A DNA stretch of 64,000 nucleotides from Herpetosiphon giganteus (GTDB lineage Bacteria > Chloroflexota > Chloroflexia > Chloroflexales > Herpetosiphonaceae), in the NCBI RefSeq assembly GCF_016907925.1, contig NZ_JAFBCZ010000009.1, forward strand, positions 124,001 to 188,000, in the 5' to 3' direction. The translations under genes were made by a program, and so were the position numbers. The notes beneath the pieces were generated by a model that was not told the origin of the DNA, searched no databases, and saw only the letters and a list, made by a program, of their open reading frames with translations. This document shows positions 51,525 to 59,319 of the stretch, piece after piece (positions within the stretch are counted from its first letter, which is position 1; every line of letters starts with the position of its first letter).

Positions 51525-51951
51525 TCAATCGCATGCCTCAAGTTGCTCAGCGTTAAAACAGCGGGCCAGAATATTACGCGTCGCTTGGATAAAATGGCGC
51601 TCGGCAGAATCAACCGGATGCACCACGCAGCTGGTAATATCGCAGTGTAATCCTGTAATTAACCAACCTGATGCTTGGTGCTCTGCCAAAATGGCCAATA
51701 ATCTGCACTGCCCAATCCAATTCTGCAAAAGCCAAAAACTTGCCATCACGCGGGGCCAAATCGCGCAAGCTAAGCAGGCGATTGGGTTGGGGAATCAGGC
51801 GCATGCCTACGATTGCAAACCGCTCAGTATTGGGAATTTGGCGCACATAGCGCTCATATTCCAGCAAGGTATGTTTTAAACGCCAGCTTGGTTGGGCAGG
51901 CGTGGTTGCCAAAAGCACTCGTTGATAGGGCACACAGCGCGGCATCAGCAT
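51525..51951 (-). pseudogene. Frameshifted hypothetical gene downstream of DnaJ
   Basis: A frame starting at the ATG at 51951 (GAGG six bases upstream) encodes a plausible protein start, but after about 85 codons it becomes Arg/Ser-rich and ends at 51610. A second frame up to 51749 continues with protein-like sequence (LLAILAEHQASGWLITGLHCDITSC to a natural stop at 51525). Switching frames near 51690-51705, by one base, would give about 140 residues. It lies 13 bases after the DnaJ-like gene in the same operon. A real pseudogene, a sequencing indel or programmed frameshifting could each explain it; I favour a simple indel. Confidence 0.5.
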
Positions 51952-51964
51952 GGTTCACCTCGGA

Positions 51965-52948
51965 TTAGGGTTGAGCTTGCTGGCGCATGGCATAGACATA
52001 GCCAACCAAGCCGCCAATGAGACTGGCCCCAACCACCAAACCAATTGCGCTGCCGCCATGCACCACCAGCAACAACAGCAAACAAACCCCAGCAATCCCA
52101 CCAAATACCTTAATTCGTAAGTCATCAGACCATGGCCGAATCAAGCTTGGCAGAAAGCGCACAGCCGCCAACGCGCCTACAACCATCGCTATAAAGCCAA
52201 CAATAGCCAGCTTGATAACTGCTCCAACCACAGTCGTCGCAACAATCGCGCCAACTCCGCCAACCAAAGCCAAATCGAGCATTGGCTTGTATTGTGGGGC
52301 GAGAGTAGCCCGAATTTGATCTTCAAAATCTTCGCCAGTGGCTTGGCTTTGATCGTATTTTTCGAGCAATTCTTCGGCCCAGCGCAATTCGGCTTGCGCC
52401 GCAGCATATTCTTCAGGATTGGTGCTGGCGTAGGCGGTTTCGGATAACGCTTGATAGGCCGATTCTGCCGCCGCCATCGGATTGCTCAAAATTTGCTGGG
52501 CGGTTAATTGAATCACCTGCCAATCGGCCCAAGTTGTTTGGGCGCTGCTCGAAGCTTGGCAAATAATCCCAATTTTTTGGGCAGGATACGCAAAATCAAA
52601 ACGAAAACTATTGCCAGCAATTTCAACTGTATGATTTTCGTACAAATACACTGCCGGATGCGCCGCATGCCAAGCTACCGCAAATAAATCATTGATCGCA
52701 TTGCCGCTTGATTGTTGGCGTTGGCGCGGTTGTTCGCGCTGGCCACTCAACTCGCGATCGTAGGCTTGACGCTTTTGAGGATCTTTCAGTACGCCATAGG
52801 CAATATTCAAGGCCTGCATCAAGGCCGTAGCATCGGGAGCTTTATTAATATCAGGGTGATATTGGCGCGCCAAACGGCGAAATGCTGCATCAATCGTCGC
52901 AGCATCGGCGCTGGTGGCAACCCCAAGAACCTCGTAATGTGTTTTCAT
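51965..52948 (-). CDS. DnaJ-domain membrane protein
   Basis: A 327-residue protein with an N-terminal J domain (residues 3-68, HPD at 31-33, able to stimulate an Hsp70 ATPase). It has no Gly/Phe or zinc-finger region, so it is not DnaJ itself. A middle domain of about 120 residues follows and the C-terminus has about four membrane helices (from about 225). It probably recruits DnaK to the membrane for an unknown client. The start is the ATG at 52948, with a TTG just upstream. It lies six bases after the isoprenoid-synthase-like gene, which suggests shared function. Confidence 0.82.
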   Translation of the reverse strand: MKTHYEVLGVATSADAATIDAAFRRLARQYHPDINKAPDATALMQALNIAYGVLKDPQKRQAYDRELSGQREQPRQRQQSSGNAINDLFAVAWHAAHPAVYLYENHTVEIAGNSFRFDFAYPAQKIGIICQASSSAQTTWADWQVIQLTAQQILSNPMAAAESAYQALSETAYASTNPEEYAAAQAELRWAEELLEKYDQSQATGEDFEDQIRATLAPQYKPMLDLALVGGVGAIVATTVVGAVIKLAIVGFIAMVVGALAAVRFLPSLIRPWSDDLRIKVFGGIAGVCLLLLLVVHGGSAIGLVVGASLIGGLVGYVYAMRQQAQP

Positions 52949-52954
52949 CAAGCG

Positions 52955-53929
52955 TTATTCACTCGCTGCTAAACCAAAAAAACCACGTAATTGTTGGCGA
53001 TAGGTCGCGTGATTAGCCCACAGCGCCACGTTGGCTTGGGCTTGCTGTTCAAGCAATTGGGCTAAGCCTTCGATGTTTGCTGCACGCAATTTGGCCAAGG
53101 TCTGCACAATCAAGGCCTGATTGGCATGTTCAAGCTCACGCCAAAATCGTTCATGCAGAATCTGTTGGCCAGCAACATGAGCCGCCGTAAGCTGGCTAAA
53201 ATCGCCAAATACTGCTTGCTGGTGCAAATAAACCAAAAAGCGACAAGCCACGCTGTTGAGTTTATCCTGTTTAAGTTCAGCGATCCAATCGCTGGCATCA
53301 TCGCTGAATTGGCGCGCCAAGGTTAAGCATTCAAGCGTTTCGATGACGAGATTCGCGGTTGGGCCAAATGGATCGTGCCCAGCCAGCCAAGCCTGAGCAC
53401 GGCTGTTGAAAAAAAAGGGTTGGGCGCGCGCCAACAAGACTGTTTGCTCAAAATTGGCCAATTGATCCACGCCCAGGCTTGCCAATTCGCTCAAGCGATA
53501 GCGCAATTCCTGCTGATGGCCAAGCGCTGATGCGAGCGTCAGTTGGCGAAATAACGGCCAGATTGGGCTTTGCGCCAAGCCTAATTCTGTATACAGCTCA
53601 AGCTGGCGCAGCAAAGCCAAATGCGCGCCAAGCAATAACGCTGGCTCTGCATCGCCATCCAACAGATTATCTTGGACCCAATAATACCACCAGCCATAGA
53701 GTTGGGCCGCACCGAGCTGAACATACATAGGCCTTGCAAGCGCAAACTGCTCACGCAGCCACCATGGCAAGAGCGCGGCAATCTGGCTAAATCGGCCCTG
53801 TTTCAACTGGCTAAATTGGGCTTGCAAGACCTCGGCCAAGCCAGTGGGCAAGGCCGCCAAATCGGCTTCAATCAAGCTGCAAACGGCGCGATAGTGCGCG
53901 TGATCATCAACTGGCTCGGCTAAATTCAT
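52955..53929 (-). CDS. Class 1 isoprenoid-synthase-like protein
   Basis: A 324-residue all-helical protein. Two acidic clusters match class 1 isoprenoid synthases: VQDNLLDGD (Asp87, 91 and 93) and QFSDDASDW (Asp210, 211 and 214), both preceded by helices and placed as in the fold. The spacing differs from the classical DDxxD set, so it may bind a prenyl diphosphate without the usual condensation. The start at 53929 has AAGGA six bases upstream. It is first in an operon with the membrane J-domain protein and the frameshifted gene. Confidence 0.65.
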   Translation of the reverse strand: MNLAEPVDDHAHYRAVCSLIEADLAALPTGLAEVLQAQFSQLKQGRFSQIAALLPWWLREQFALARPMYVQLGAAQLYGWWYYWVQDNLLDGDAEPALLLGAHLALLRQLELYTELGLAQSPIWPLFRQLTLASALGHQQELRYRLSELASLGVDQLANFEQTVLLARAQPFFFNSRAQAWLAGHDPFGPTANLVIETLECLTLARQFSDDASDWIAELKQDKLNSVACRFLVYLHQQAVFGDFSQLTAAHVAGQQILHERFWRELEHANQALIVQTLAKLRAANIEGLAQLLEQQAQANVALWANHATYRQQLRGFFGLAASE

Positions 53930-54058
53930 CCTCATTCCTTTGCTGCGACAAACGATTATGCGCCATTAGGATACACCAAAGCCGAGCATAGCCGAACTTT
54001 GAGCCACAAAGCCCAGTATAGTAGAGCAGAATTAAATCCTCGTAAGGAGAAGCAATTG

Positions 54059-54385
54059 ATGGCTGTTTCGATGAATATCGAATTTGTGATGATTCCACAC
54101 CAGTTTGGCGGACGAAAATATCCATTTGCCAAAAATATATATAGTCAAGTGCGGTGGCAGCGCTATTTCTATCAAGCCCCGAATAGCGTCAGGAGTATTC
54201 AATTGATTGAGCTTGACTATGACCCACAGACTAGACTAGGCCATGCATTTTGCATTTTCCCCTTCGATGACCCATTTCCTGAAGCATGGCTTGAACCAGG
54301 CGAATTACTTGAACTGTGTGAGGGCGCACACATCGTAGCAATTGCCAAGATTGTGCCGCCACGAATTGTGAAAGAACAGGATTGA
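54059..54385 (+). CDS. Small beta-rich family protein, cluster B copy 1
   Basis: A 108-residue paralogue of the cluster A proteins: NIEFVMIPHQFGG at the start, IELDYDPQTRLGHAFC in the middle, FPEAWLEPGELLELCEG and the end IVAIAKIV. The DYDPQT core and the closing strand are retained, but the body has diverged further than within cluster A. AAGGAG precedes the ATG at 54059 by nine bases. It is followed after four bases by copy 2. Confidence 0.72.
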   Translation: MAVSMNIEFVMIPHQFGGRKYPFAKNIYSQVRWQRYFYQAPNSVRSIQLIELDYDPQTRLGHAFCIFPFDDPFPEAWLEPGELLELCEGAHIVAIAKIVPPRIVKEQD

Positions 54386-54389
54386 AGTT

Positions 54390-54698
54390 ATGTCAAATCT
54401 GATCGCGTTTGAATTGTTCTGGCTACCAGAACAATTCAGTGGCCATAGCCAGCCGCCGTTTGTACGCATGCAAACGCGCATTCGAGGTGAATCAAGCCAA
54501 TTTCCGATGCGGAGTATCGAATGGATACAGTTGGAATATACCCAAACCACGAGTGAAGGCTATGCGCTAGGCAAATTGCTCACTCGAATCCCAATAGCCT
54601 TAGGCCAGTTTAAATGTGGCGAACAAATTAAGCTCCTTGCTGGCGACACAATTATTGCAGTTGGCAAAATCGTTGCCCAACGCGCAACCGATCGGTAA
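54390..54698 (+). CDS. Small beta-rich family protein, cluster B copy 2
   Basis: A 102-residue paralogue and the most divergent of the five: it keeps FELFWLPEQFSG, WIQLEYTQTTSEGYA and the end IIAVGKIVAQR, but lacks the LPE-W-LKP segment in full. It starts 4 bases after copy 1, so the two are translated from one message. The AGGA ribosome site lies in the copy 1 stop region. Confidence 0.72.
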   Translation: MSNLIAFELFWLPEQFSGHSQPPFVRMQTRIRGESSQFPMRSIEWIQLEYTQTTSEGYALGKLLTRIPIALGQFKCGEQIKLLAGDTIIAVGKIVAQRATDR

Positions 54699-54800
54699 GC
54701 GAAAAACCCTCAGCCTCGCTTCTACGGCACTGGCAAGAGGCATTGCTCTATCATTTTATATTTTTGATCAGCTCAATTTGCCATTCAGCAAAATTGCTAC

Positions 54801-54828
54801 TTGATATATTCCCATATCGGTATATAAT
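54801..54828 (+). promoter_or_regulatory. Promoter of the arsR operon, probably leaderless
   Basis: TTGATA (54801-54806) and a perfect TATAAT (54823-54828) are 16 bp apart. The ATG at 54835 lies only 7 bases after the -10, so transcription would begin at or next to the start codon, and no ribosome binding site is present. Translation would then be leaderless. Confidence 0.7.
54806..54825. promoter_or_regulatory. Palindromic operator overlapping the arsR promoter
   Basis: The 20 bases fit ATATnCCnATATnGGnATAT, 16 of 20 symmetric, covering the spacer and the start of the -10. ArsR-type repressors bind such inverted repeats over their own promoters, so this is probably the operator of the following gene's product. 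Confidence 0.6.
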
Positions 54829-54834
54829 AACTAT

Positions 54835-55170
54835 ATGGCACGTGCAGCAACAACAACCGATGTATTCAATGCGATCGCAGAGCCGGGGCGGCGGCAAATT
54901 CTCGACCTGCTCGCGAATGGCGAGCTTTCCGTCAACGAACTGGTTGAGCAGCTTGGGCTGGCTCAGCCGCAGGTATCCAAACGCCTGCATGTCTTGCGCG
55001 AAGTCGGGCTAGTGCTCGTGCGCGATGATGGCAGACAACGCTACTACCGATTAAATGGGCGGGCACTCAAGCCTATTCACGATTGGATTCGGCGCTACGA
55101 ACAAATGTGGAACGACCGCTTTGATGCCTTGGATGATTTGCTCGAAGAATTGCATGATCAGGAGGATTAA
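54835..55170 (+). CDS. ArsR-family transcriptional repressor
   Basis: A 111-residue winged-helix regulator of the ArsR/SmtB family: helix-turn-helix LSVNELVEQLGLAQPQVSKRL (about 32-52) and a wing with DGRQRYYRL. The metal-binding Cys/His set of classical ArsR proteins is absent, as in the subgroup that precedes AHSA1-domain proteins. It probably represses its own operon through the palindrome at 54806-54825. It is followed by the SRPBCC and DoxX-like genes in the same direction with a 2-base gap. Confidence 0.88.
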   Translation: MARAATTTDVFNAIAEPGRRQILDLLANGELSVNELVEQLGLAQPQVSKRLHVLREVGLVLVRDDGRQRYYRLNGRALKPIHDWIRRYEQMWNDRFDALDDLLEELHDQED

Positions 55171-55172
55171 CC

Positions 55173-55682
55173 ATGCCAACGCTCGTCAACAAACATTCAG
55201 CAGTGGTTACGCTGCCAACCGACACCCAAATTCAAATTAGCCGCGATTTTAATGTGCCCAAGGAGCTGGTGTATCGGGCTTGGACTACGCCTGAACTGGT
55301 GAAACGCTGGTGGTCAGCAGGCCATGGCACGGTCACGATTGCTGATATTGATCTAAAAATTGGCGGCATGTGGCGGTGGGTCACGGTTACAGACACGGGC
55401 TTTGAAGTGGCGTTTCATGGCGAATATCGCGAACTTATCCCCAATGAGCGGCTGGTTTGCACCGAAGTATACGAAGCTATGCCCGAAGGCGAAGCATTGA
55501 ATAGCCTGATTTTCGCCGATCGCGAAGGTGGCTCAAGTTTGACCCTGCTGGTGCAACATAGCTGTCAAGAGCATCGCGATGGGCATGTCAATTCAGGTAT
55601 GGAATCGGGCATGCAAAGCGCGCTGGCAATGCTTGAAGCAGTTGCGCTCGAATTGCTTGAGCCAACAGCAGTCGAAGCCTAG
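55173..55682 (+). CDS. AHSA1/SRPBCC-domain protein
   Basis: A 169-residue protein of the activator-of-Hsp90-like (AHSA1/START) fold, recognised from ISRDFNVPKELVYRAWTTPELVKRWW near the N-terminus and the GGMWRWVTV strand. Such proteins bind hydrophobic ligands in a helix-grip pocket and commonly follow an ArsR gene in one operon, as here. The ligand may be the signal sensed by the repressor, or the protein may detoxify it. The final two or three dozen residues are helical. GGAGG is in the overlap region of the ArsR stop. Confidence 0.85.
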   Translation: MPTLVNKHSAVVTLPTDTQIQISRDFNVPKELVYRAWTTPELVKRWWSAGHGTVTIADIDLKIGGMWRWVTVTDTGFEVAFHGEYRELIPNERLVCTEVYEAMPEGEALNSLIFADREGGSSLTLLVQHSCQEHRDGHVNSGMESGMQSALAMLEAVALELLEPTAVEA

Positions 55683-55727
55683 GCTACTACAAATGTGATG
55701 TGGCTTCGTGGAATGGAGACGAAATTC

Positions 55728-56129
55728 ATGACAACGCTAACCGCAACCAGCTCAAAAACCAGCCTGTGGGCCAGCAGGATCATGCGAGGGTTACCAATTC
55801 TATTCCTGCTTTTTGATGGCAGCTACAAGCTTTTTAATCCAGCTCCGGTTGCTGAATCGTTCGCGGCACTGGGCTACCCTGAGGGCATTGCCTTGAGCTT
55901 GGGGTTGCTATTGATTGTCTGTACCATCGTGTATGCAATTCCACGCACCGCAGTGCTTGGGGCGGTTCTGCTGACTGGCTATCTTGGCGGGGCCATCGCC
56001 AGCCATGTTCGGGTCGGCGATCCGCTATTCTCATTAATCTTTCCAATCATTATTGGGAGTTTATTGTGGGGTGGCCTCTATCTCAGCGATGCACGGCTCC
56101 GCACGATTTTTCCAGTGCGTAGCGCATAA
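55728..56129 (+). CDS. DoxX-like membrane protein
   Basis: A 133-residue protein with four membrane helices and the DoxX/DoxD-like pattern: a first helix with LPILFLLFDGSYKLFNP, a GYPEG loop, and GYLGGAIASHVRVG. DoxX-like proteins are linked to redox or thiosulfate/quinone metabolism, but most bacterial members lack a tested function. The start at 55728 has GGAG nine bases upstream. It is last in the arsR operon, 45 bases after the AHSA1 gene, before a very strong terminator. Confidence 0.82.
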   Translation: MTTLTATSSKTSLWASRIMRGLPILFLLFDGSYKLFNPAPVAESFAALGYPEGIALSLGLLLIVCTIVYAIPRTAVLGAVLLTGYLGGAIASHVRVGDPLFSLIFPIIIGSLLWGGLYLSDARLRTIFPVRSA

Positions 56130-56139
56130 CCCATAAACT

Positions 56140-56202
56140 ACTAAACCATAAGCAAAGCCCCGCTCCGAAGCAGTTGGAGCGGGGCTTTGCTTATGGTTTA
56201 GT
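56140..56202. terminator. Very long bidirectional terminator hairpin
   Basis: A perfect 27 bp stem (56140-56166 with 56176-56202) with a 9-base loop lies between the convergent arsR operon and the RCC1-type gene. The right arm includes the stop codon of the RCC1 gene (56198-56200). Confidence 0.9.
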
Positions 56203-57499
56203 TCGCGGCCCAAGGAATGTAGCAGCGCCATATTGCTATGGTCGTGGTCGCAGTCGCCGTGGCCGCTGCAGTATTTGTTGCGGTTGGCACATCGGTCGGC
56301 GTTGCGGTTGCGGTGTTGGTCGCGGTCGCAGTATTTGTCGTGGTTGCAGTCGCGGTTGCCGTCGGTTCAACGGTTGGCACATCGGTCGCGGTTGCCGTTG
56401 GTTCGTCAGTCGCCGTTGCGGTGTTGGTCGCGGTTTCCGTCGGTTCCACGGTTGGCACATCAGTTGCCGTCGCCGTTGGCACATCGGTCGCGGTTGCCGT
56501 TGGTTCGTCAGTCGCGGTTGCTGTTGCAGTTGGCACATCGGTTGCAGTGGCTGTGGGCAGGGGTGTACGGGTTGCGGTTACGCGCGGGGTTGGCGTGCTT
56601 TCAATTGGCACATTCAATTGGCCATAACTATTATTACCCCAACACAAAATCCGGCGATCACCCTTGATTGCGCAGGTATGGCCATATCCAGAACTGACTT
56701 GGCTAAACGTACCAGCGGGCACAATTGGCGCAGGAAATTGCCCCCAGCAATGGGCAATTGTCGTATTACTAATGATGCCACAGCCATGATAGCCCCCAAT
56801 GCTAATCTGGCTAAATGAGCCATTGGGCGGTGCAGGCAAATCGGAGAATGTCGAGTAATTCCAACAGCTGATCCTATTATCAGTTGCTAATGCACAAGCA
56901 GAGCTATAGCCAACACTCACATCGCGATAGCTCCCAGCAGGTGGTGGGACGAATCCATCCCAGCCATTTTCCCAACAGTGCAGTGCTTGCGCAGTATCAA
57001 TCGCACAAGCATAAGCTTGGCCAACGCTCACTTTCGTATATAGACCTTGCGGGGCACTTTCCCATGGATCAACATTCCCGCCCCAGCAGGCTAAAGTTTT
57101 ATCAAGCTTAATCGCGCAGCTATGAAACGAACCAGCATCAAGCGCGCTAAATCTGCCGCTTGGTGGATTCAGAATCCCATAATCTGGCGAACCCCAACAT
57201 CGGATCGCGAGATCTGAGGATCGAATACCACAGCTAAATCCAGCGCCAGCACTCACTGCTTCAAATGAGCCAGTTGGCGGCGTTGATTCATTATCATCAT
57301 TCGCGCCCCAACATTGCAGCGTTCGACTGGTCTTAATCGCACAGGTATGGCTGTAGCCAGCACTTACTCGCAGATAGGTATCGACCAAAGGTGCGGCCAT
57401 AACCTGCGGATTCGACTTGGGCAACACAAGAATCAGCGCCGCCAAGCCAAGTAGCCACCACAGCAGTGGCGCGCGAAAACGAACGTGCATGCGATCCAT
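56198..57499 (-). CDS. Secreted RCC1-repeat protein, copy 1
   Basis: A 433-residue secreted protein. An N-terminal hydrophobic segment (about 12-32) is a signal peptide or anchor. About six to seven RCC1-type units follow, each with a VSAG-x-HTCAIK-type strand and CWG, giving a beta-propeller-like domain of about 280 residues with two Cys per unit. Then comes a low-complexity linker of about 100 residues built from TATAT, DVPT and DEPT units, and a tail ending [10 protein letters not shown]. The propeller probably binds a surface ligand and the tail may anchor or sort it. The start at 57499 has GGAG ten bases upstream. It is a paralogue of 57729-59018. Confidence 0.82.
   Translation of the reverse strand: MDRMHVRFRAPLLWWLLGLAALILVLPKSNPQVMAAPLVDTYLRVSAGYSHTCAIKTSRTLQCWGANDDNESTPPTGSFEAVSAGAGFSCGIRSSDLAIRCWGSPDYGILNPPSGRFSALDAGSFHSCAIKLDKTLACWGGNVDPWESAPQGLYTKVSVGQAYACAIDTAQALHCWENGWDGFVPPPAGSYRDVSVGYSSACALATDNRISCWNYSTFSDLPAPPNGSFSQISIGGYHGCGIISNTTIAHCWGQFPAPIVPAGTFSQVSSGYGHTCAIKGDRRILCWGNNSYGQLNVPIESTPTPRVTATRTPLPTATATDVPTATATATDEPTATATDVPTATATDVPTVEPTETATNTATATDEPTATATDVPTVEPTATATATTTNTATATNTATATPTDVPTATNTAAATATATTTIAIWRCYIPWAAN
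56236..56570. repeat. Low-complexity linker repeats, copy 1
   Basis: The 3' coding part of the RCC1 gene consists of degenerate 6-24 bp units encoding Thr-Ala-Thr/Asp-Val-Pro-Thr. Long open frames on the opposite strand here are artefacts of the repeat. Such tracts can vary in length between strains. Confidence 0.8.
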
Positions 57500-57557
57500 A
57501 ACCACACAGCTCCTCAACAACGATTGCCCAGATCCACAGAATGATGATGATCGCTCA

Positions 57558-57603
57558 ATTATACGCGCGTATCAGTAGGCAACCAGAGCCATTAGTCCAA
57601 TCC
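57558..57603 (-). promoter_or_regulatory. RCC1 copy 1 promoter with motif GGATWGGACTAWTGGC, copy 2
   Basis: On the minus strand the 16-mer at 57603-57588 is followed after 24 bp by a perfect TATAAT (57563-57558) without a good -35. The motif matches the one at 46886-46901 at 14 of 16 bases, suggesting an activator-dependent promoter. Confidence 0.5.
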
Positions 57604-57728
57604 AGCAGTGGGATCACGCATACCTAGCGCTGGTTCAGGAGTGATAACCGAGAAGCTGCTTATGGAGTGGATTCGGGCCGCAATCGCTCGCCTCTTGCAC
57701 AGGAAAGCGATCGCGGCAGATTAAATTC

Positions 57729-59018
57729 TTAGTTCGTCGCGGCCCAAGGAATGTAGCAGCGCCACGGTACAGTGGTCGTGGTCGCAGTTGGCGCATTAGT
57801 CGCCGTTGCCGTTACGGTATTTGTTAACGTAGGCACATTGGTCGACGTGGCCGTTGCGGTTGGCACATCAGTTGCGGTCGCGGTCGCAGTTGGTTCGTCT
57901 GTTGCCGTTGCGGTGGGCAGATCAGTTGCGGTCGCGGTTGCGGTTGGTTCGTCTGTTGCCGTGGCTGTGGGCAGATCAGTTGCGGTCGCGGTCGCCGTTG
58001 GTTCGTCTGTTGCCGTGGCTGTGGCTGTTGGAATGTCAGTTGCAGTCGCTGTATTGGTTGGAGTTGCCGTGCGCGTTGCAGTTGAGGTTTTGGTTGGGGT
58101 TCTCGTAGGGGTGCTTTCAATTGGCACATCGAGTTGCCCATAACGATTATCACCCCAACACAAAATTCGGCGATCACTCTTAATCGCACAGCTATGCCCA
58201 CCACCAACACTAACATACATAAAACTACCAGCCGGAACATTGATATATTCGCTTAAGCCCCAACACGAAACCTGTGACGTGTTGTAAACGCCACAGCTAT
58301 GTGAACCACCAATACTCAGTTGGCTAAACGGCAGCTCAGGCACTTCGGGGCTATTTTGGTCTTGGCTATGGTTATTCCAACAGCTGATACTATTATCGAC
58401 TGCCAGTGCACAAGAAGTACTATCTCCAACACTCAGATCACGATAGGTGCCGCTTGGCAGCGGTGGCGATGGATTCTCACTATCTTCACTACCCCAACAG
58501 ACTAGTGCCTGAGCAGTATTAATTGCACAAGCATACAAAAAACCAACACTAATTTTGGTATACGCTCCTGCTGGAGCATTGAGTGCGCCATTTCTATTAT
58601 AGCCCCAGCACTGCAAACTTTGATCAGTTTTGATGCCACAACTATGCCATACACCAGAATCAAGCGCGGTAAAGGTGCCACTTGGTACATTGGTCTGCCC
58701 ATGTGTATTCGATCCCCAACAGGCAAGAGTTTGGGCAGGATAGCGAATTGCACAACTGAAAGAACTACCCGAGCTAACCTCACGATATTCCCCAGACGGT
58801 GGGCTTGTTTCATACGATTGATCAAATCCCCAACACCGAATTGTTCCGGTGGTTTTAATCGCACAGGTATGGGCACCGCCTGCACTTACTCGCGTATAGG
58901 TATCGACAAAGGGCACGGCCATAACTTGGGTGGGCGATTTGGGAAACACCAGCACAAGCAGCACAAGGCCGCTAATCCACCAAAGCAGGGCTGGCCGAAA
59001 ACGTGATTGTTGACGCAT
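57729..59018 (-). CDS. Secreted RCC1-repeat protein, copy 2
   Basis: A 429-residue paralogue of copy 1 with the same order: leader with [21 protein letters not shown]1 units (HTCAIK...CWG), a Thr/Ala/Pro/Glu/Asp linker of DEPT, DLPT and DVPT units, and the tail CYIPWAATN. The propeller domains have diverged moderately, whereas leader and tail remain near-identical, which argues for selection on export and on the tail. GAGGAG lies six bases before the ATG at 59018. It has its own promoter at 59157-59184. Confidence 0.82.
   Translation of the reverse strand: MRQQSRFRPALLWWISGLVLLVLVFPKSPTQVMAVPFVDTYTRVSAGGAHTCAIKTTGTIRCWGFDQSYETSPPSGEYREVSSGSSFSCAIRYPAQTLACWGSNTHGQTNVPSGTFTALDSGVWHSCGIKTDQSLQCWGYNRNGALNAPAGAYTKISVGFLYACAINTAQALVCWGSEDSENPSPPLPSGTYRDLSVGDSTSCALAVDNSISCWNNHSQDQNSPEVPELPFSQLSIGGSHSCGVYNTSQVSCWGLSEYINVPAGSFMYVSVGGGHSCAIKSDRRILCWGDNRYGQLDVPIESTPTRTPTKTSTATRTATPTNTATATDIPTATATATDEPTATATATDLPTATATDEPTATATATDLPTATATDEPTATATATDVPTATATSTNVPTLTNTVTATATNAPTATTTTVPWRCYIPWAATN
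57790..58125. repeat. Low-complexity linker repeats, copy 2
   Basis: Degenerate repeats as in copy 1, including near-identical 51-54 bp blocks encoding [18 protein letters not shown]-like units. The higher similarity between blocks suggests more recent expansion. Confidence 0.8.
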
Positions 59019-59156
59019 AAAATTCTCCTCGCAGTACAGCATGGATCATAGCAAATAGGCTAAGCCAACCGTAACAGCAAACCTGCTACGGCATCGACCC
59101 AAACCCGAGCTTCATGATTGGTTTGAAAATAGCAAATTCTCTCGAAGAATAGGCTT

Positions 59157-59184
59157 ATTATATGCGAGGATTATGCCAAATCAA
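59157..59184 (-). promoter_or_regulatory. Promoter of RCC1 copy 2
   Basis: On the minus strand TTGATT (59184-59179) and TATAAT (59162-59157) are 16 bp apart, about 140 bases before the start at 59018. Confidence 0.5.
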
Positions 59185-59254
59185 GCACCAAAAGTACCTT
59201 TCAGCAGGGTCATTGATGAGGATAATTTGCCCATGTTCACAGCTCACAAACAAA

Positions 59255-59292
59255 AAGCCAGCCCGTGTTTTAGTAGCAACGCGGGCTGGCTT
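59255..59292 (-). terminator. Hairpin terminator of the GH16 gene
   Basis: A 13 bp stem with one T-G pair (59255-59267 with 59280-59292) and a 12-base loop, 27 bases after the stop at 59320. Confidence 0.75.
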
Positions 59293-59319
59293 GGATAGAA
59301 TTTACAGCTGACAAATCAA

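Larger units (their letters stand above)
59019..59319. other. Intergenic region before RCC1 copy 2
   Basis: This 301 bp gap holds a promoter on the minus strand (59157-59184) for RCC1 copy 2 and the terminator of the GH16 gene (59255-59292). Nothing else is apparent. Confidence 0.55.

Noticed and set aside
56174-56818. 214-residue plus-strand frame rich in Arg, Gly and Cys
   Set aside because: It is the antisense reading of the low-complexity Thr/Ala/Pro linker of RCC1 copy 1 and begins inside the terminator stem.
56236-58125. Possible CRISPR or tandem-repeat array
   Set aside because: The units are degenerate, have no spacers and are in frame with Thr/Ala/Pro coding repeats in two paralogous genes.
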